21,944 nucleotides of DNA from JBHOQX01 sp042408595 (GTDB taxonomy: Bacteria; Chloroflexota; Chloroflexia; Chloroflexales; Roseiflexaceae), in the NCBI GenBank assembly GCA_042408595.1, contig JBHOQX010000048.1, positions 1-21,944 of the forward strand. The letters are read 5' to 3'. Shown here in pieces: positions 1 to 7,250 of the stretch (within the stretch, counting starts at the first letter, position 1; each line of letters starts with the position of its first letter). The notes under the pieces were generated by a model. That model had not been told where the DNA came from. It worked only from the letters and a program-made list of their open reading frames with translations, and ran no database searches. The position numbers were made by a program, and so were the translations under genes.

Positions 1-110
1 ACGTCGTGTGTCGGAACCGGACTCAGCTACGCTACGAGTTGCGCTTGGCGACGGCTCGCCTCCGGCATAAGCCGCACGTCATCCAAGGTTGCATCACCCA
101 GGCCGGGCTC

Positions 111-614
111 TCACTTTAGATGGCTGTGCAGCAGGCTATAGTAATCGCTATGCACATCGCCGCCGGTGCAGGTCACGGCGATGTCGGGCATGGTCGCCAG
201 TTGCTTGGCAATATCCAGTGCGTTGGTCACGATCTCGAGACGCCGGGGTGGCAGCCTACACAGCGCCAGTGCTACCTGCAACGTCGTGGTGCCCGCGCTG
301 ATCACCACGTGCTGGCCGGATCGGAGCAATTGTGCCGCCGTGTGGCCGATGCGCTGCTTCGCCACCGCGCACGCTTCGGCGGCGGCGTCGGTCCGGGGTG
401 TGATCGGCGGCGGCAGGATCGAGGTGGTGCAGATGGTCACACCGCCGTGATACCGCGCGATCTGGCCCCGCTTTTCAAGCGCAACCAGGTCGCGTCGCAC
501 GGTCCACTCCGATACGCGCAGGCGCCTCGACAGTTCATGGACCGATATGCTTTGCTGCTGCGACAGAAGATGAAGGATCTTATCCTGGCGGCTGATCGAG
601 CGCGAGCCATTCAT
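111..614 (-). pseudogene. DeoR/GlpR-family transcriptional regulator, C-terminus lost
   Basis: The predicted product is 167 aa; intact DeoR-family repressors are about 250 aa. The N-terminal 60 residues are a clear DeoR winged helix: 'RQDKILHLLSQQQSISVHEL' followed by the recognition stretch 'VSEWTVRRDLVALEKRG' and 'ARYHGGV'. The start of the sugar-phosphate-sensing DeoRC domain follows, with the phosphate-loop-like 'VISAGTTTLQVA', 'VTNALDIAKQL' and 'TGGDVHSDYYSLL'. Homology then stops and the frame closes after six unrelated residues at 111, so the last ~75 residues, which complete the effector domain, are missing. I see nothing in 1-110 that restores them. The start is ATG 614, preceded by AAGGAAC; a TTG at 644 in the same frame is less likely. 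The DNA-binding half may still be made, but effector response is probably lost. Family assignment is firm; loss of function is inferred. Confidence 0.75.
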
Positions 615-860
615 ACGCTGTGCCTGTTCCTTCCGGCAAAGCAATCCTGACGTGATGGCTAGGATCGCAGCGGTGCGCTCGGGCGTATGAGCATTTTACA
701 CCATTCGCGAACAGTTGCTCGGGCCGCTTGACCATCGAGCACAGGCTACGTATCCTTGGGGCTGGGAGGTCATGGTCATCCTGCTGTTGAGTGCTTGAAC
801 ACTCTCAAGTGTAGGATGCCTGGCTCCTTTGTGCACCACTTTCAACATCCTACCGGAGCG

Positions 861-1226
861 CCGCGCTAGACGGTGGTCACCGGCGTGGAGCGCACAGATG
901 TGCAGCGCGAGCAGGTACTGTGCGCGCCGGGAAGCATCAAGCCGCACAAGAAGTTCCTGGCCCAGTTGTACGTGCTGAAGAAGCGAGGATGGGAGGCGGC
1001 ACACGCCGTTCTTCCCGGGGTGCCGGCCGCAATTCTACATCCACACGACGGGCGTAACGGAGAGTATCAAGCTGCTCGAGGGATGGAGATGATGATGTCG
1101 GGCGACAACGTGCAGACGGGGGTAAAACTGATCGTTTCGGTCGCGATCGAGGAGGGGCTGCGCTTCGCCGTTCGCGAGGACGGCCGCACCGTCGGCGCCG
1201 GCATCGTCACCACGATTGTCGAATGA
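861..1226 (+). pseudogene. tuf: Elongation factor Tu, 3' remnant
   Basis: This is the C-terminal third of EF-Tu (domains 2-3), unmistakable from 'TVVTGVE', 'CAPGSIKPHKKF', 'YVLKKR', 'SGDNVQTGVKLI' and 'AIEEGLRFAVREDGRTVGAG', ending at the normal C-terminus (TGA 1224-1226). Domain 1 with the GTPase site is absent. Four lesions are visible. The codon before TVVTGVE, normally Lys, is TAG (867-869). About 20 codons are missing where 'TVVTGVE' (to 890) runs directly into 'RTDVQREQ'; both sides of the missing piece normally read G-V-E, so a short direct repeat probably mediated the loss. An extra base near 987 shifts the frame, so that 'GRRHTPFFPGCRPQFYIHTT' is read in frame +1. A missing base near 1081 restores the original frame. 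Homology begins at about 861. The intact tuf gene must lie elsewhere. The frame open from 873 to 1226 is not a real gene. Confidence 0.92.
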
Positions 1227-1279
1227 CACTCCTGGCGCGCATCTGGGCGGCGGTCAGCAGCGGGGAGTGGGGGCAGTGG

Positions 1280-2101
1280 TTAACGCGTCCGACGCGGCGG
1301 CACCGCGTCGTCGCGGCTCAGGGCGCGGGCGTACCGTCGGCGCTGGTCGCGCACCCACAGGTCGTAGCTATCGATCGTGTCGCTCAGGTGCATATTGCGC
1401 AGGACCGGGTGGGCCACGCCGCGATGGTCGAGCTCGCGGATGGTCAGCTCGTTCAGCGACTGCACGACGGCGAGGGCACCGATCGATGAGAGGGGGCAGA
1501 CCTGGTACGCCCCGGTCTGCCCCTCGACCTGAACCGTCAGATCGCCCATGGGCATGCTGTTGTCGAGGAAGAAGCCGCGCTCGGCGGCCTGGACGACGTG
1601 GTACAGCGTCTTACCGGAGCTATGCTTCGGCGCTGCCAGTCGCGCCTGCTCGAGGGAGGCGAGGGCGACGAGCGGGAGCTGGGGGTAGCGCCGCTGCCAC
1701 TCCAGGGCGATATCGACCGCGGCCACCGTGGTTCCCGTCGCCGAGACGACAAGCAGCACGTCGTGAGGCCCCACGTCGAATTCGCTCAGCAGCGCCGCGC
1801 CAAGCCCCTCGATCCGCTCAACCTCCTGGTTGACTCTGATGCCGTTCGGCCCCACCACGTCGGTAAAGGTCACGAGCCCCGCGGTGAGCAGAGGATGGAA
1901 GCCTGTGAGGGCGCCCATGCGTACGACTGTCTCCTCTACCGCGATGCGGGAGTGGCCGTTGGCGTAGACATGGACCAGGCCGTCGTGCTCGAGGGCGTCG
2001 GCGTAGATGCCGGCCACCGCCGCGAGTGTTTTGGTCTGGGCGACGAGCGTCGCCTTCACCCGCTCGAGCTGCGCTGGAAAGGAAAACTCCAAGGTGCTCA
2101 T
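1280..2101 (-). CDS. SIS-domain sugar isomerase family protein (importer-linked copy)
   Basis: A 273-aa cytoplasmic protein of the 'sugar isomerase domain-containing' (UPF0309-like) type. An N-terminal helical segment (about 1-40) leads into the SIS fold: 'HVYANGHSR' with the phosphosugar-binding G49-H50-S51, the second SIS loop 'VSATGTTVA' (S120-T125), and a later 'APKHSSGKTLY' element. SIS domains bind or isomerise phosphosugars; no isomerase catalytic residue can be assigned here. It is colinear with the 265-aa SIS protein at 11635-12432: both carry GHSR..VEE, GPHD, S-x-TG and HPSGK/HSSGK in the same order, so they are paralogues. It is divergent from the sugar importer starting at 2405, which suggests shared control. 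The start is ATG 2101, with purine-rich AAGGA directly before it and AAGG further up. The exact start is less certain than the frame. Confidence 0.85.
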   Translation of the reverse strand: MSTLEFSFPAQLERVKATLVAQTKTLAAVAGIYADALEHDGLVHVYANGHSRIAVEETVVRMGALTGFHPLLTAGLVTFTDVVGPNGIRVNQEVERIEGLGAALLSEFDVGPHDVLLVVSATGTTVAAVDIALEWQRRYPQLPLVALASLEQARLAAPKHSSGKTLYHVVQAAERGFFLDNSMPMGDLTVQVEGQTGAYQVCPLSSIGALAVVQSLNELTIRELDHRGVAHPVLRNMHLSDTIDSYDLWVRDQRRRYARALSRDDAVPPRRTR

Positions 2102-2169
2102 TCCTTAGGGGCCTTTGACCCCTTGGCGGTGCTCCGGATCTATAGCGAGCATAGTTACAAGCGTAGCAG

Positions 2170-2296
2170 GAGCAAACGGGAAAATCAACCCGATTTCTGC
2201 CCGCTTGTGCGCCGCTGAGCACTGTCACTCACCGGATAAGGGGGACAGGATTTTGGCGTGCCCGCCGGCCGAGCGCGCGGCGAGTGAGCAAACGGG
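2170..2296. promoter_or_regulatory. Repeated 11-base motif in the divergent control region (candidate operators)
   Basis: GAGCAAACGGG occurs at 2170-2180 and again at 2286-2296, the second copy just upstream of the importer promoter. A related inverted form, GCCCGCTTGTGC, lies near 2199-2210. Paired motifs in a divergent spacer are typical of repressor sites. Which regulator would bind them is unknown; both DeoR-type genes in the window are broken. Confidence 0.4.
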
Positions 2297-2307
2297 CGTG
2301 CGATACA

Positions 2308-2336
2308 TTGAAATGCCCGGTTGACCGTACTATAGT
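2308..2336 (+). promoter_or_regulatory. Sigma-70-type promoter of the sugar importer operon
   Basis: TTGAAA (2308-2313) and TATAGT (2331-2336) are separated by exactly 17 bases, close to the TTGACA/TATAAT consensus. The expected transcript would begin near 2343 with a leader of about 60 bases before the ATG at 2405, which has AGGAG about 9 bases upstream. A weaker opposite-strand candidate for the SIS gene (TTTGCT, then TATGCT) lies around 2145-2175. The rest of the 303-base spacer (2102-2404) shows no gene. Confidence 0.6.
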
Positions 2337-2404
2337 GGCCCTACCGCGTGGTCCCGAGCACTCTTCCGCATGCCCTCTACAGTGCTTAACAGGAGAACCA
2401 GCTG

Positions 2405-3487
2405 ATGAAACACTGTCGTTACAGCCTGGTCGCTATCCTTGCCATCGTCACCATAATCCTGTCCGCCTGTGGCGCAGGTGCCGCGCAGGCACCGGCCGCC
2501 ACCACGGCCCCCGCCCCCCAAGAGCCGGCCGCCACCGCCGCCCCCGCCGCAAATGCTTCCAGCGAAGCCCCGCTCCTCGTGGCGATCAACAAGAGCGCTG
2601 ACCAGCAGTACTTCGTCGATCTGCAGACCTCGTTCCGCGAGACCGCCAAGACCCTGAAGGCCCAGGCTCGCACCTTCGACGCCAAGCTCGACCCGAGCCT
2701 CGGCATCTCGATGGTGAACGACGCGATCTCCGCGGGTGCCAAGGGCATCGCCATTACCGTGCCCGATCAGACGATCGGGCCGGCGATCGCCAAGGCCGCG
2801 AAGGACGCCGGCGTGATCCTGATCGCCACGGACGACAGCATCAAGGACGCCGACGGCAACCCGGTGCCTTTTGTCGGCTTCGACGGCAAGGATATGGGCA
2901 AGAAGGTCGGCGAGGCCGCCGCCAAGCTCCTGACCGAGAGCGGCTGGCTGAAAGATTCGACTAAGAAGGTTGGCGTGCTTTCGGTCGAGGTTCAGACCCT
3001 CTCGGTGTGCAACGACCGTACCGACAACGCCAAGGCCGCGATCAAGGCCGCCGGCGTGACCGACGTCCAGATCTTCCCGGTGCCCTATACCGGTGAGACC
3101 CTGGCAGCGCAGGACGCGGCGGGTCCGATCATCACCGCCAACCCCACGATCACCAACTGGGTCGTCTTCGCCTGTAACGATGAGGGCGCGCTCGGCGCGC
3201 TGAACGCGCTGGCCACGGCTGGCGTGAACCCTGCCAACATCATCGGCGTGGGACTTGGCGCCTACGAGGCCTGTAAGCCCTGGGCCGCCGGCCAGTCGTC
3301 CGGCTTCAAGGCCGCTCTGTTCATCTCGGGCCGCGACGTCGGCAAGATCGCGGCCCAGGTGCTCTACGACGCGATCTCCAAGGGGACGCCCCCGCCCGCG
3401 AACACCTACGCCCCCACCTCGATCGTCAACGCCTACAACTTCAAGGACACGATGGACTCTGTCTCGCTGGCCAACTGCTCGAAGTAG
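2405..3487 (+). CDS. Sugar ABC transporter substrate-binding lipoprotein (AraF-like)
   Basis: A 360-aa type-I periplasmic-binding-protein-fold receptor that captures a sugar outside the membrane. The N-terminus is a lipoprotein signal: a positive start, a hydrophobic stretch 'LVAILAIVTIILSAC' and lipobox L-S-A-C at about residue 21. A Pro/Ala/Thr linker (about 25-55) follows. The mature domain runs from 'LLVAINKSADQQYFVDLQ' through 'ISAGAKGIAITVPDQTIGPA', 'ATDDSIKDADGN' and 'VVFACNDEGALGAL'. The pattern and length resemble arabinose-binding protein AraF more than ribose or galactose receptors. The start is set by AGGAG before ATG 2405. It is the first gene of an importer operon with the ATPase (3570) and permease (5129). 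No arabinose catabolic genes are adjacent, so the ligand is only a guess: a pentose, hexose or derivative. Confidence 0.9.
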   Translation: MKHCRYSLVAILAIVTIILSACGAGAAQAPAATTAPAPQEPAATAAPAANASSEAPLLVAINKSADQQYFVDLQTSFRETAKTLKAQARTFDAKLDPSLGISMVNDAISAGAKGIAITVPDQTIGPAIAKAAKDAGVILIATDDSIKDADGNPVPFVGFDGKDMGKKVGEAAAKLLTESGWLKDSTKKVGVLSVEVQTLSVCNDRTDNAKAAIKAAGVTDVQIFPVPYTGETLAAQDAAGPIITANPTITNWVVFACNDEGALGALNALATAGVNPANIIGVGLGAYEACKPWAAGQSSGFKAALFISGRDVGKIAAQVLYDAISKGTPPPANTYAPTSIVNAYNFKDTMDSVSLANCSK

Positions 3488-3502
3488 ACCAGCCCGCCAC
3501 GT

Positions 3503-3536
3503 GTGCCCGGGCGACCGCGGCCCGGGCGCCCGGCAC
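3503..3536 (+). promoter_or_regulatory. GC-rich hairpin between receptor and ATPase genes
   Basis: GCCCGGGC (3505-3512) pairs with GCCCGGGC (3520-3527) around a 7-base loop, and the outer GTGCC/GGCAC extends the stem with one bulge. There is no T-run. It sits 15 bases after the receptor stop. In ABC importer operons such hairpins often stabilise the receptor mRNA or partly terminate transcription, keeping receptor levels above those of the ATPase and permease. That role here is inferred. Confidence 0.6.
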
Positions 3537-3569
3537 TGCCAGGCAACCATCGCCCGCTGGAGGACAACC

Positions 3570-5132
3570 ATGACCATCAGCGCGCCCCCCAATGTCGACA
3601 GGCGCGGAACCCTGCACATCCGCAACGTCAGCAAGGCATTCCCCAACGTCCAAGCCCTCGCTGACGTCTCGCTGGACGTGCGGCCCGGCGAGATTTTGGC
3701 CCTCATGGGCGAGAACGGCGCCGGGAAGTCGACTCTGCTCAAGATTATCAACGGCGACTACCAGCCGGACGCTGGAACCCTGGCCCTCGACGACCGCCCG
3801 GTCGCCTTCCCCAACCCCTACGAGGCCCACAGGGCCGGCATCAGGGTGATCTACCAGGAGCCCGAGATTATCCCCGGAGTCGACGTCGCCGAGAACATTT
3901 GGGTCGGCGAGCTGCCGAAGCGCTTCGGCGTGATCGACCGCCGCCATCTCCACGAGCAGGTGCGCACGGCCCTGGCCGAGTACGGCTTCGAGGGGACGCT
4001 GCCAATGCACCTCCTGGGCGACCAGCTCTCGCCCGCACAGCGCCAGTTGGTGGAGATCATGCGCGCCCTGAAGTCGGGGGTGCGCGTCCTCGCCCTCGAC
4101 GAGCCGACCTCGTCGCTCTCCGAGGAGGAGGTGCAGCGACTGTTCGCCCTGGTACGGCGGCTGCGCGATGAGGGCGTGGCGATCATCTACGTCTCGCATC
4201 GTATCAAAGAGATCCTCCAGCTCTGCGACCGGGTCGCCATTCTGCGCGACGGCCGGCTGGTCGTGGTGTGCCCCGCCGCTGAGCTGAACGACGCTGCGAT
4301 GGTGCGCCTGATGGTTGGGCGCGAGCTCTCAGACGTCTTCCAGCGCCGGCGAGCGGAGCCGAGTGCCGAGGTGCTGCGGGTTGAGGATCTGCACAGCCGC
4401 TGGCACCAGGGCATCTCGTGCTACATCAGGGCCGGCGAGGTGGTGGCCTTAGCAGGGCTGGTGGGCGCCGGCCGAAGCGAGCTGGCCAAGGTCATCTTCG
4501 GAGACCTACCGAAGGCCCGGGGCCGCGTGTTGCTCGGCGGCCGGGAGGTGAGCATCCGCCGGCCGAGCGACGGCATCGCCAACGGCATTGGCTTCGCGCC
4601 CGAGGACCGCAAGCGCGAGGGTCTGGTGCTGATCCGCAGCGTGATCGAGAACGCCTCCATGGCGATCCTGGGCCGGATCAGCCGCTTCCACGTCGTGCGG
4701 CGGGGGCGTGAGCGCGCGATCGTGGGCGACTTCGTCGGCAAGCTGCGCGTGCGTACGCCCTCGCTCGACCAGGAGGTCGGGAAGCTCTCGGGCGGCAACC
4801 AGCAGAAGGTGGTGCTGGCCCGCTGGTTGGCCGCACAGCCGAGGCTGCTCATCCTCGACGAGCCGACCCGCGGCATCGACATCGGGGCCAAGGCCGAGAT
4901 CTACCGGCTCATCGACGAGCTGGCCAATCAGGGGCTCGCGATCATGCTGATCAGCTCCGAGCTGCCCGAGGTGCTCGGGCTCGCCGACCGCATCTACGTG
5001 ATGCAGAATGGCCGCATCACCGGCGAGCTGGAGGGCCCCCAGGCGACGGAGGAGGCCGTCCTCGCCTTGGCGATGGTCGATCAGCTGGCGACGACGCCCG
5101 CTGCATCACACGAGGACACGCAGAGACTATGA
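3570..5132 (+). CDS. Sugar ABC transporter ATP-binding protein, two nucleotide-binding domains (AraG/RbsA/MglA type)
   Basis: A 520-aa cytoplasmic ATPase that powers the importer; the family is normally about 500 aa. Domain 1 has Walker A 'GENGAGKST' (47-55), a signature 'LSPAQRQLVEI' (from 153) and Walker B 'LALDEPTSSL' (about 175-184). Domain 2 has a degenerate Walker A 'GLVGAGRSEL' (about 297-306), which lacks the Lys-Ser/Thr pair as is usual in this family, then 'LSGGNQQKVVLARW' (about 406) and 'LLILDEPTRGIDIG'. Domain 1 is therefore the expected catalytic half. The start is ATG 3570, preceded by GGAGGAC; the same frame is open further upstream into the receptor gene, but that part shows no homology. 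The stop overlaps the permease start by ATGA. Confidence 0.93.
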   Translation: MTISAPPNVDRRGTLHIRNVSKAFPNVQALADVSLDVRPGEILALMGENGAGKSTLLKIINGDYQPDAGTLALDDRPVAFPNPYEAHRAGIRVIYQEPEIIPGVDVAENIWVGELPKRFGVIDRRHLHEQVRTALAEYGFEGTLPMHLLGDQLSPAQRQLVEIMRALKSGVRVLALDEPTSSLSEEEVQRLFALVRRLRDEGVAIIYVSHRIKEILQLCDRVAILRDGRLVVVCPAAELNDAAMVRLMVGRELSDVFQRRRAEPSAEVLRVEDLHSRWHQGISCYIRAGEVVALAGLVGAGRSELAKVIFGDLPKARGRVLLGGREVSIRRPSDGIANGIGFAPEDRKREGLVLIRSVIENASMAILGRISRFHVVRRGRERAIVGDFVGKLRVRTPSLDQEVGKLSGGNQQKVVLARWLAAQPRLLILDEPTRGIDIGAKAEIYRLIDELANQGLAIMLISSELPEVLGLADRIYVMQNGRITGELEGPQATEEAVLALAMVDQLATTPAASHEDTQRL

Positions 5133-6259
5133 GCAACAAGACGACAACCCACCCCGTCGCGCCCCTGGCGGCCGCCGACCCGCTGCGGCGCACGGTCGCG
5201 GTCATCGGTACCGATAACCTCTCGCTGCTGATCGCGATCGGCGGACTGATCTTCCTGATCACTGTTGTCAGTGGCTGGTTCGGGCTGACGGGCGGCGACA
5301 GATTCTTTTCCTGGCAGAACATCATGAATAGCCTGGCACAGGCCATCGTAATCGTGGGCCTGCTAGCGGTCGGCCAGACCGTGGTGATCATCGCCGGCGC
5401 TCTCGACATCGCCGTCGGCTCCACGGCCTCGCTGGGCTCTGTGGTCGCGGCGTCGGCGCTGGTCGGCGTGGGCACGGTCGGGGCCCTTGGCGTCTTCCCG
5501 ACCGGCAACGTCTTCTTCGCGGTGCTGGCGGGCGTCCTCGCGGGCGCCGTCGCCGGGTCGATCAATGGGCTGATCGTCACCGTGCTGCGGGTCAACCCGA
5601 TCATCGCCACCTTGGGCACGCTGGCGGCCTTCGGCGGCATTGCCTTCCTGCTCGCACCCGACGGCAAGCCCATCGGTGTAGTGACGCAGCCCACCTTCAC
5701 CTGGCTCGCCCAGGGCCGGTTTCTAACCGGCCTGCCGGTTCCGCCCCTCGGCGGCGCGGGCTGGACGGGTATCCCGGTGCTGACAGTGATCCTCGTTGTG
5801 GTCGCGGCTGTCGTCCACGCGATCATGAGCTACACCGACTTCGGCCGCTCGATCTACGCTATCGGTGGCAACGCGACGGCCGCCCGCCTCGCCGGTATCA
5901 ATGTGCAGCGGGTGACCATTCTGGTGTATGTGCTCTCCGGTGGTATCGCCGGCCTGGCGGGCGTGCTGCTTACGGCGCGCACGACCTCGGGTAACCCGGT
6001 GAACGGGACTGGTCTTGAGCTGCAGGCGATCACGGCGGCGTTCCTCGGCGGGGCGGCGACGACGGGCGGCAAGGGCACGATCATGGGTACCGTGCTGGCC
6101 GTGATCCTGGTCGGCATCCTTAACAACGGGATGAATCTGCTCGGGTTCAATACCTTCATCCAGCGCGTCGCCTTGGGCCTGCTGCTGATCAGCGCCGTGG
6201 CGATCTCGCAGTGGCGCTCGTCGCGTGCCGAGCGCGCTCGCACGCGCGCAGCGGCGTAA
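5129..6259 (+). CDS. Sugar ABC transporter permease (AraH/RbsC type)
   Basis: A 376-aa polytopic inner-membrane protein of the BPD_transp_2 family that forms the sugar channel. A polar N-terminal tail (about 30 aa) is followed by many hydrophobic segments, including 'LSLLIAIGGLIFLITVV', 'AIVIVGLLAVGQTVVIIAG' and 'TILVYVLSGGIAGLAGVLL'. The family signature appears as 'GALDIAVGSTASLGS' (usually G-G-I-D-L-S-V-G) and the ATPase-coupling region as 'YTDFGRSIYAIGGNATAARL'. It starts in the ATGA overlap with the ATPase gene, so translation is coupled, and it ends the importer operon. A small GGTAGG/CCTACC hairpin (6267-6283) follows the stop. Confidence 0.92.
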   Translation: MSNKTTTHPVAPLAAADPLRRTVAVIGTDNLSLLIAIGGLIFLITVVSGWFGLTGGDRFFSWQNIMNSLAQAIVIVGLLAVGQTVVIIAGALDIAVGSTASLGSVVAASALVGVGTVGALGVFPTGNVFFAVLAGVLAGAVAGSINGLIVTVLRVNPIIATLGTLAAFGGIAFLLAPDGKPIGVVTQPTFTWLAQGRFLTGLPVPPLGGAGWTGIPVLTVILVVVAAVVHAIMSYTDFGRSIYAIGGNATAARLAGINVQRVTILVYVLSGGIAGLAGVLLTARTTSGNPVNGTGLELQAITAAFLGGAATTGGKGTIMGTVLAVILVGILNNGMNLLGFNTFIQRVALGLLLISAVAISQWRSSRAERARTRAAA

Positions 6260-6278
6260 CCGGAATGGTAGGCGCACC

Positions 6279-6366
6279 CTACCCCTCGGCCATCACGACC
6301 TGCACGCCCCGCTGCGCGAAGTGCCGCTGGTACTCGCCCGCGAGGGGCGCGTCGGTCACCCGGATG
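6279..6366 (-). pseudogene. DeoR-family regulator, last ~29 codons only
   Basis: Read on the minus strand, this short stretch ends at TAG 6279-6281 and encodes 'RVTDAPLAGEYQRHFAQRGV' then 'QVVMAEG', which looks like the C-terminal end of a DeoR-type repressor (family pattern I-V-T-D-x-x-x-x-x-E-x-x-x-x-L-x-x-x-G-V-x-V). Everything upstream has been replaced by the oligopeptide permease fragment that begins at 6364. It faces the importer operon, where a dedicated repressor would be expected. It is not the missing tail of the 111-614 gene by simple adjacency, since order and spacing do not fit and about 50 residues would still be absent. The call rests on about 29 residues. Confidence 0.5.
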
Positions 6367-6621
6367 GACTCGGCCGCGGTCGAGGCGTATTACGTCGCCT
6401 CGCAGCGCCAACTGATCTGGCGGCGGTTTCGCAGACACAAGGTTGCGGTGGCGAGTCTCATTCTCCTTACGCTGATGGACCTATCGGCGATCCTGGCGGA
6501 TTTCATTGCGCCGTACCCGGCCAACGAACGGCAGCACGAATATCGCTACGCGCCGACGCAGCGGTTGCGCTTTTTTCATCCTGGCTACGTTGGTCCGCAC
6601 ATGTACGGACTGGAGCGCGAC
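6364..6621 (+). pseudogene. Oligopeptide/dipeptide ABC permease (DppC/OppC type), N-terminal fragment
   Basis: About 86 codons match the start of an OppC/DppC permease: 'AYYVASQRQLIWRRFRRHKV', one hydrophobic segment 'VASLILLTLMDLSAILADF', then 'IAPYPANERQHEYRYAP', 'LRFFHPGYVGPHMYGLERD'. Intact proteins are about 300-400 aa with six membrane spans. Here only the first span remains, and the sequence is joined at 6615-6624 to an ATPase gene in another reading frame. The N-terminal boundary is taken as ATG 6364; there is no good ribosome-binding site. Confidence 0.85.
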
Positions 6622-7217
6622 ATTATGCCTTTTCGGGCGGTCAGCGGCAGCGGATCGGAATCGCGCGGGCGCTGGTTACGAATCCATCGCTGATCGTCGC
6701 GGATGAGGCGGTCAGCGCGCTGGACGTCTCGGTGCGGGCGCAGGTGCTCAATCTGCTCCAGGATCTGCAGCGCGACTTTGGCCTGACCTATCTGTTCATC
6801 AGCCACGATCTGAGCGTCGTGCAGCACATTTCGGAGCAGGTTATGGTGATGTATCTGGGCAAGATCGTGGAAGTGGCGCAGACCGACGAACTGTTTACGC
6901 GACCACGCCATCCCTACACCGAAGCGCTGCTGCTGTCGATCCCACGACCCGATCCGCGCACACGCACGACCGAGGTGTTTCTGTCGGGGGATCCGCCAAG
7001 CCCGGTCGATCCGCCGACGGGCTGTTATTTCCACCCGCGCTGCAAATACGCGACCGAAAAGTGCGCAGTGGAAGCGCCGCCGCGTGTGCAGATGACGCCG
7101 ACACAGTTCGCTGCCTGCCATTACGCCGACACGCTCCATCTTCAAGGTGTGCATGAGCCGGACGTGTCGCGATCTGCAGCTTCCCGCTCAGCGCCGGTAT
7201 TGCACAACGCGGCGTAA
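6618..7217 (+). pseudogene. Oligopeptide/dipeptide ABC ATPase (DppF/OppF type), C-terminal fragment
   Basis: About 200 codons form the second half of an OppF/DppF ATPase. They begin at the ABC signature 'YAFSGGQRQRIGIARAL', continue through Walker B 'LIVADEAVSALDVSV' (Pro of DEP replaced by Ala) and the switch His in 'LFISHDLSVV', and end with the oligopeptide-transporter C-terminal domain 'FLSGDPPSPVDPP' and its Cys-containing 'CYFHPRCKYATEKC'. Walker A and the first ~150 residues are gone, so it cannot bind ATP normally. An internal deletion in an opp operon, from early permease C through the first ATPase gene to mid ATPase F, explains the junction. The frame is open further upstream, but that part is unrelated sequence. 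Confidence 0.9.
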
Positions 7218-7250
7218 AGGTTGCACCTGAACGATCGTGTGGAGAGATGT

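Noticed and set aside
645..860. Possible gene or promoter between the DeoR fragment and the EF-Tu remnant
   Set aside because: No recognisable protein in any frame; TAAAAT on the minus strand near 700 has no good -35 partner.
873..1226. 117-codon frame as a small gene
   Set aside because: The middle third is EF-Tu read out of frame; compensating indels keep it open by accident.
1216..1833. 205-codon plus-strand frame opposite the SIS gene
   Set aside because: Arg/Gly-rich translation with no motifs; antisense of a well-supported gene.
2330..3751. 473-codon open frame on the minus strand opposite the receptor gene
   Set aside because: Low-complexity Gly/Arg/Asp/Val-rich translation typical of antisense GC-rich DNA; the plus strand has a clear receptor gene.
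111..6366. The two DeoR fragments as halves of one gene split by an insertion
   Set aside because: The C-terminal piece lies upstream of the N-terminal piece on the same strand, and ~50 residues between them are missing, so simple insertion does not fit.
6225..7217. 330-codon frame as one ATPase gene
   Set aside because: Only the part from about 6618 is ATPase; the earlier part is permease-gene and antisense sequence in the wrong frame.
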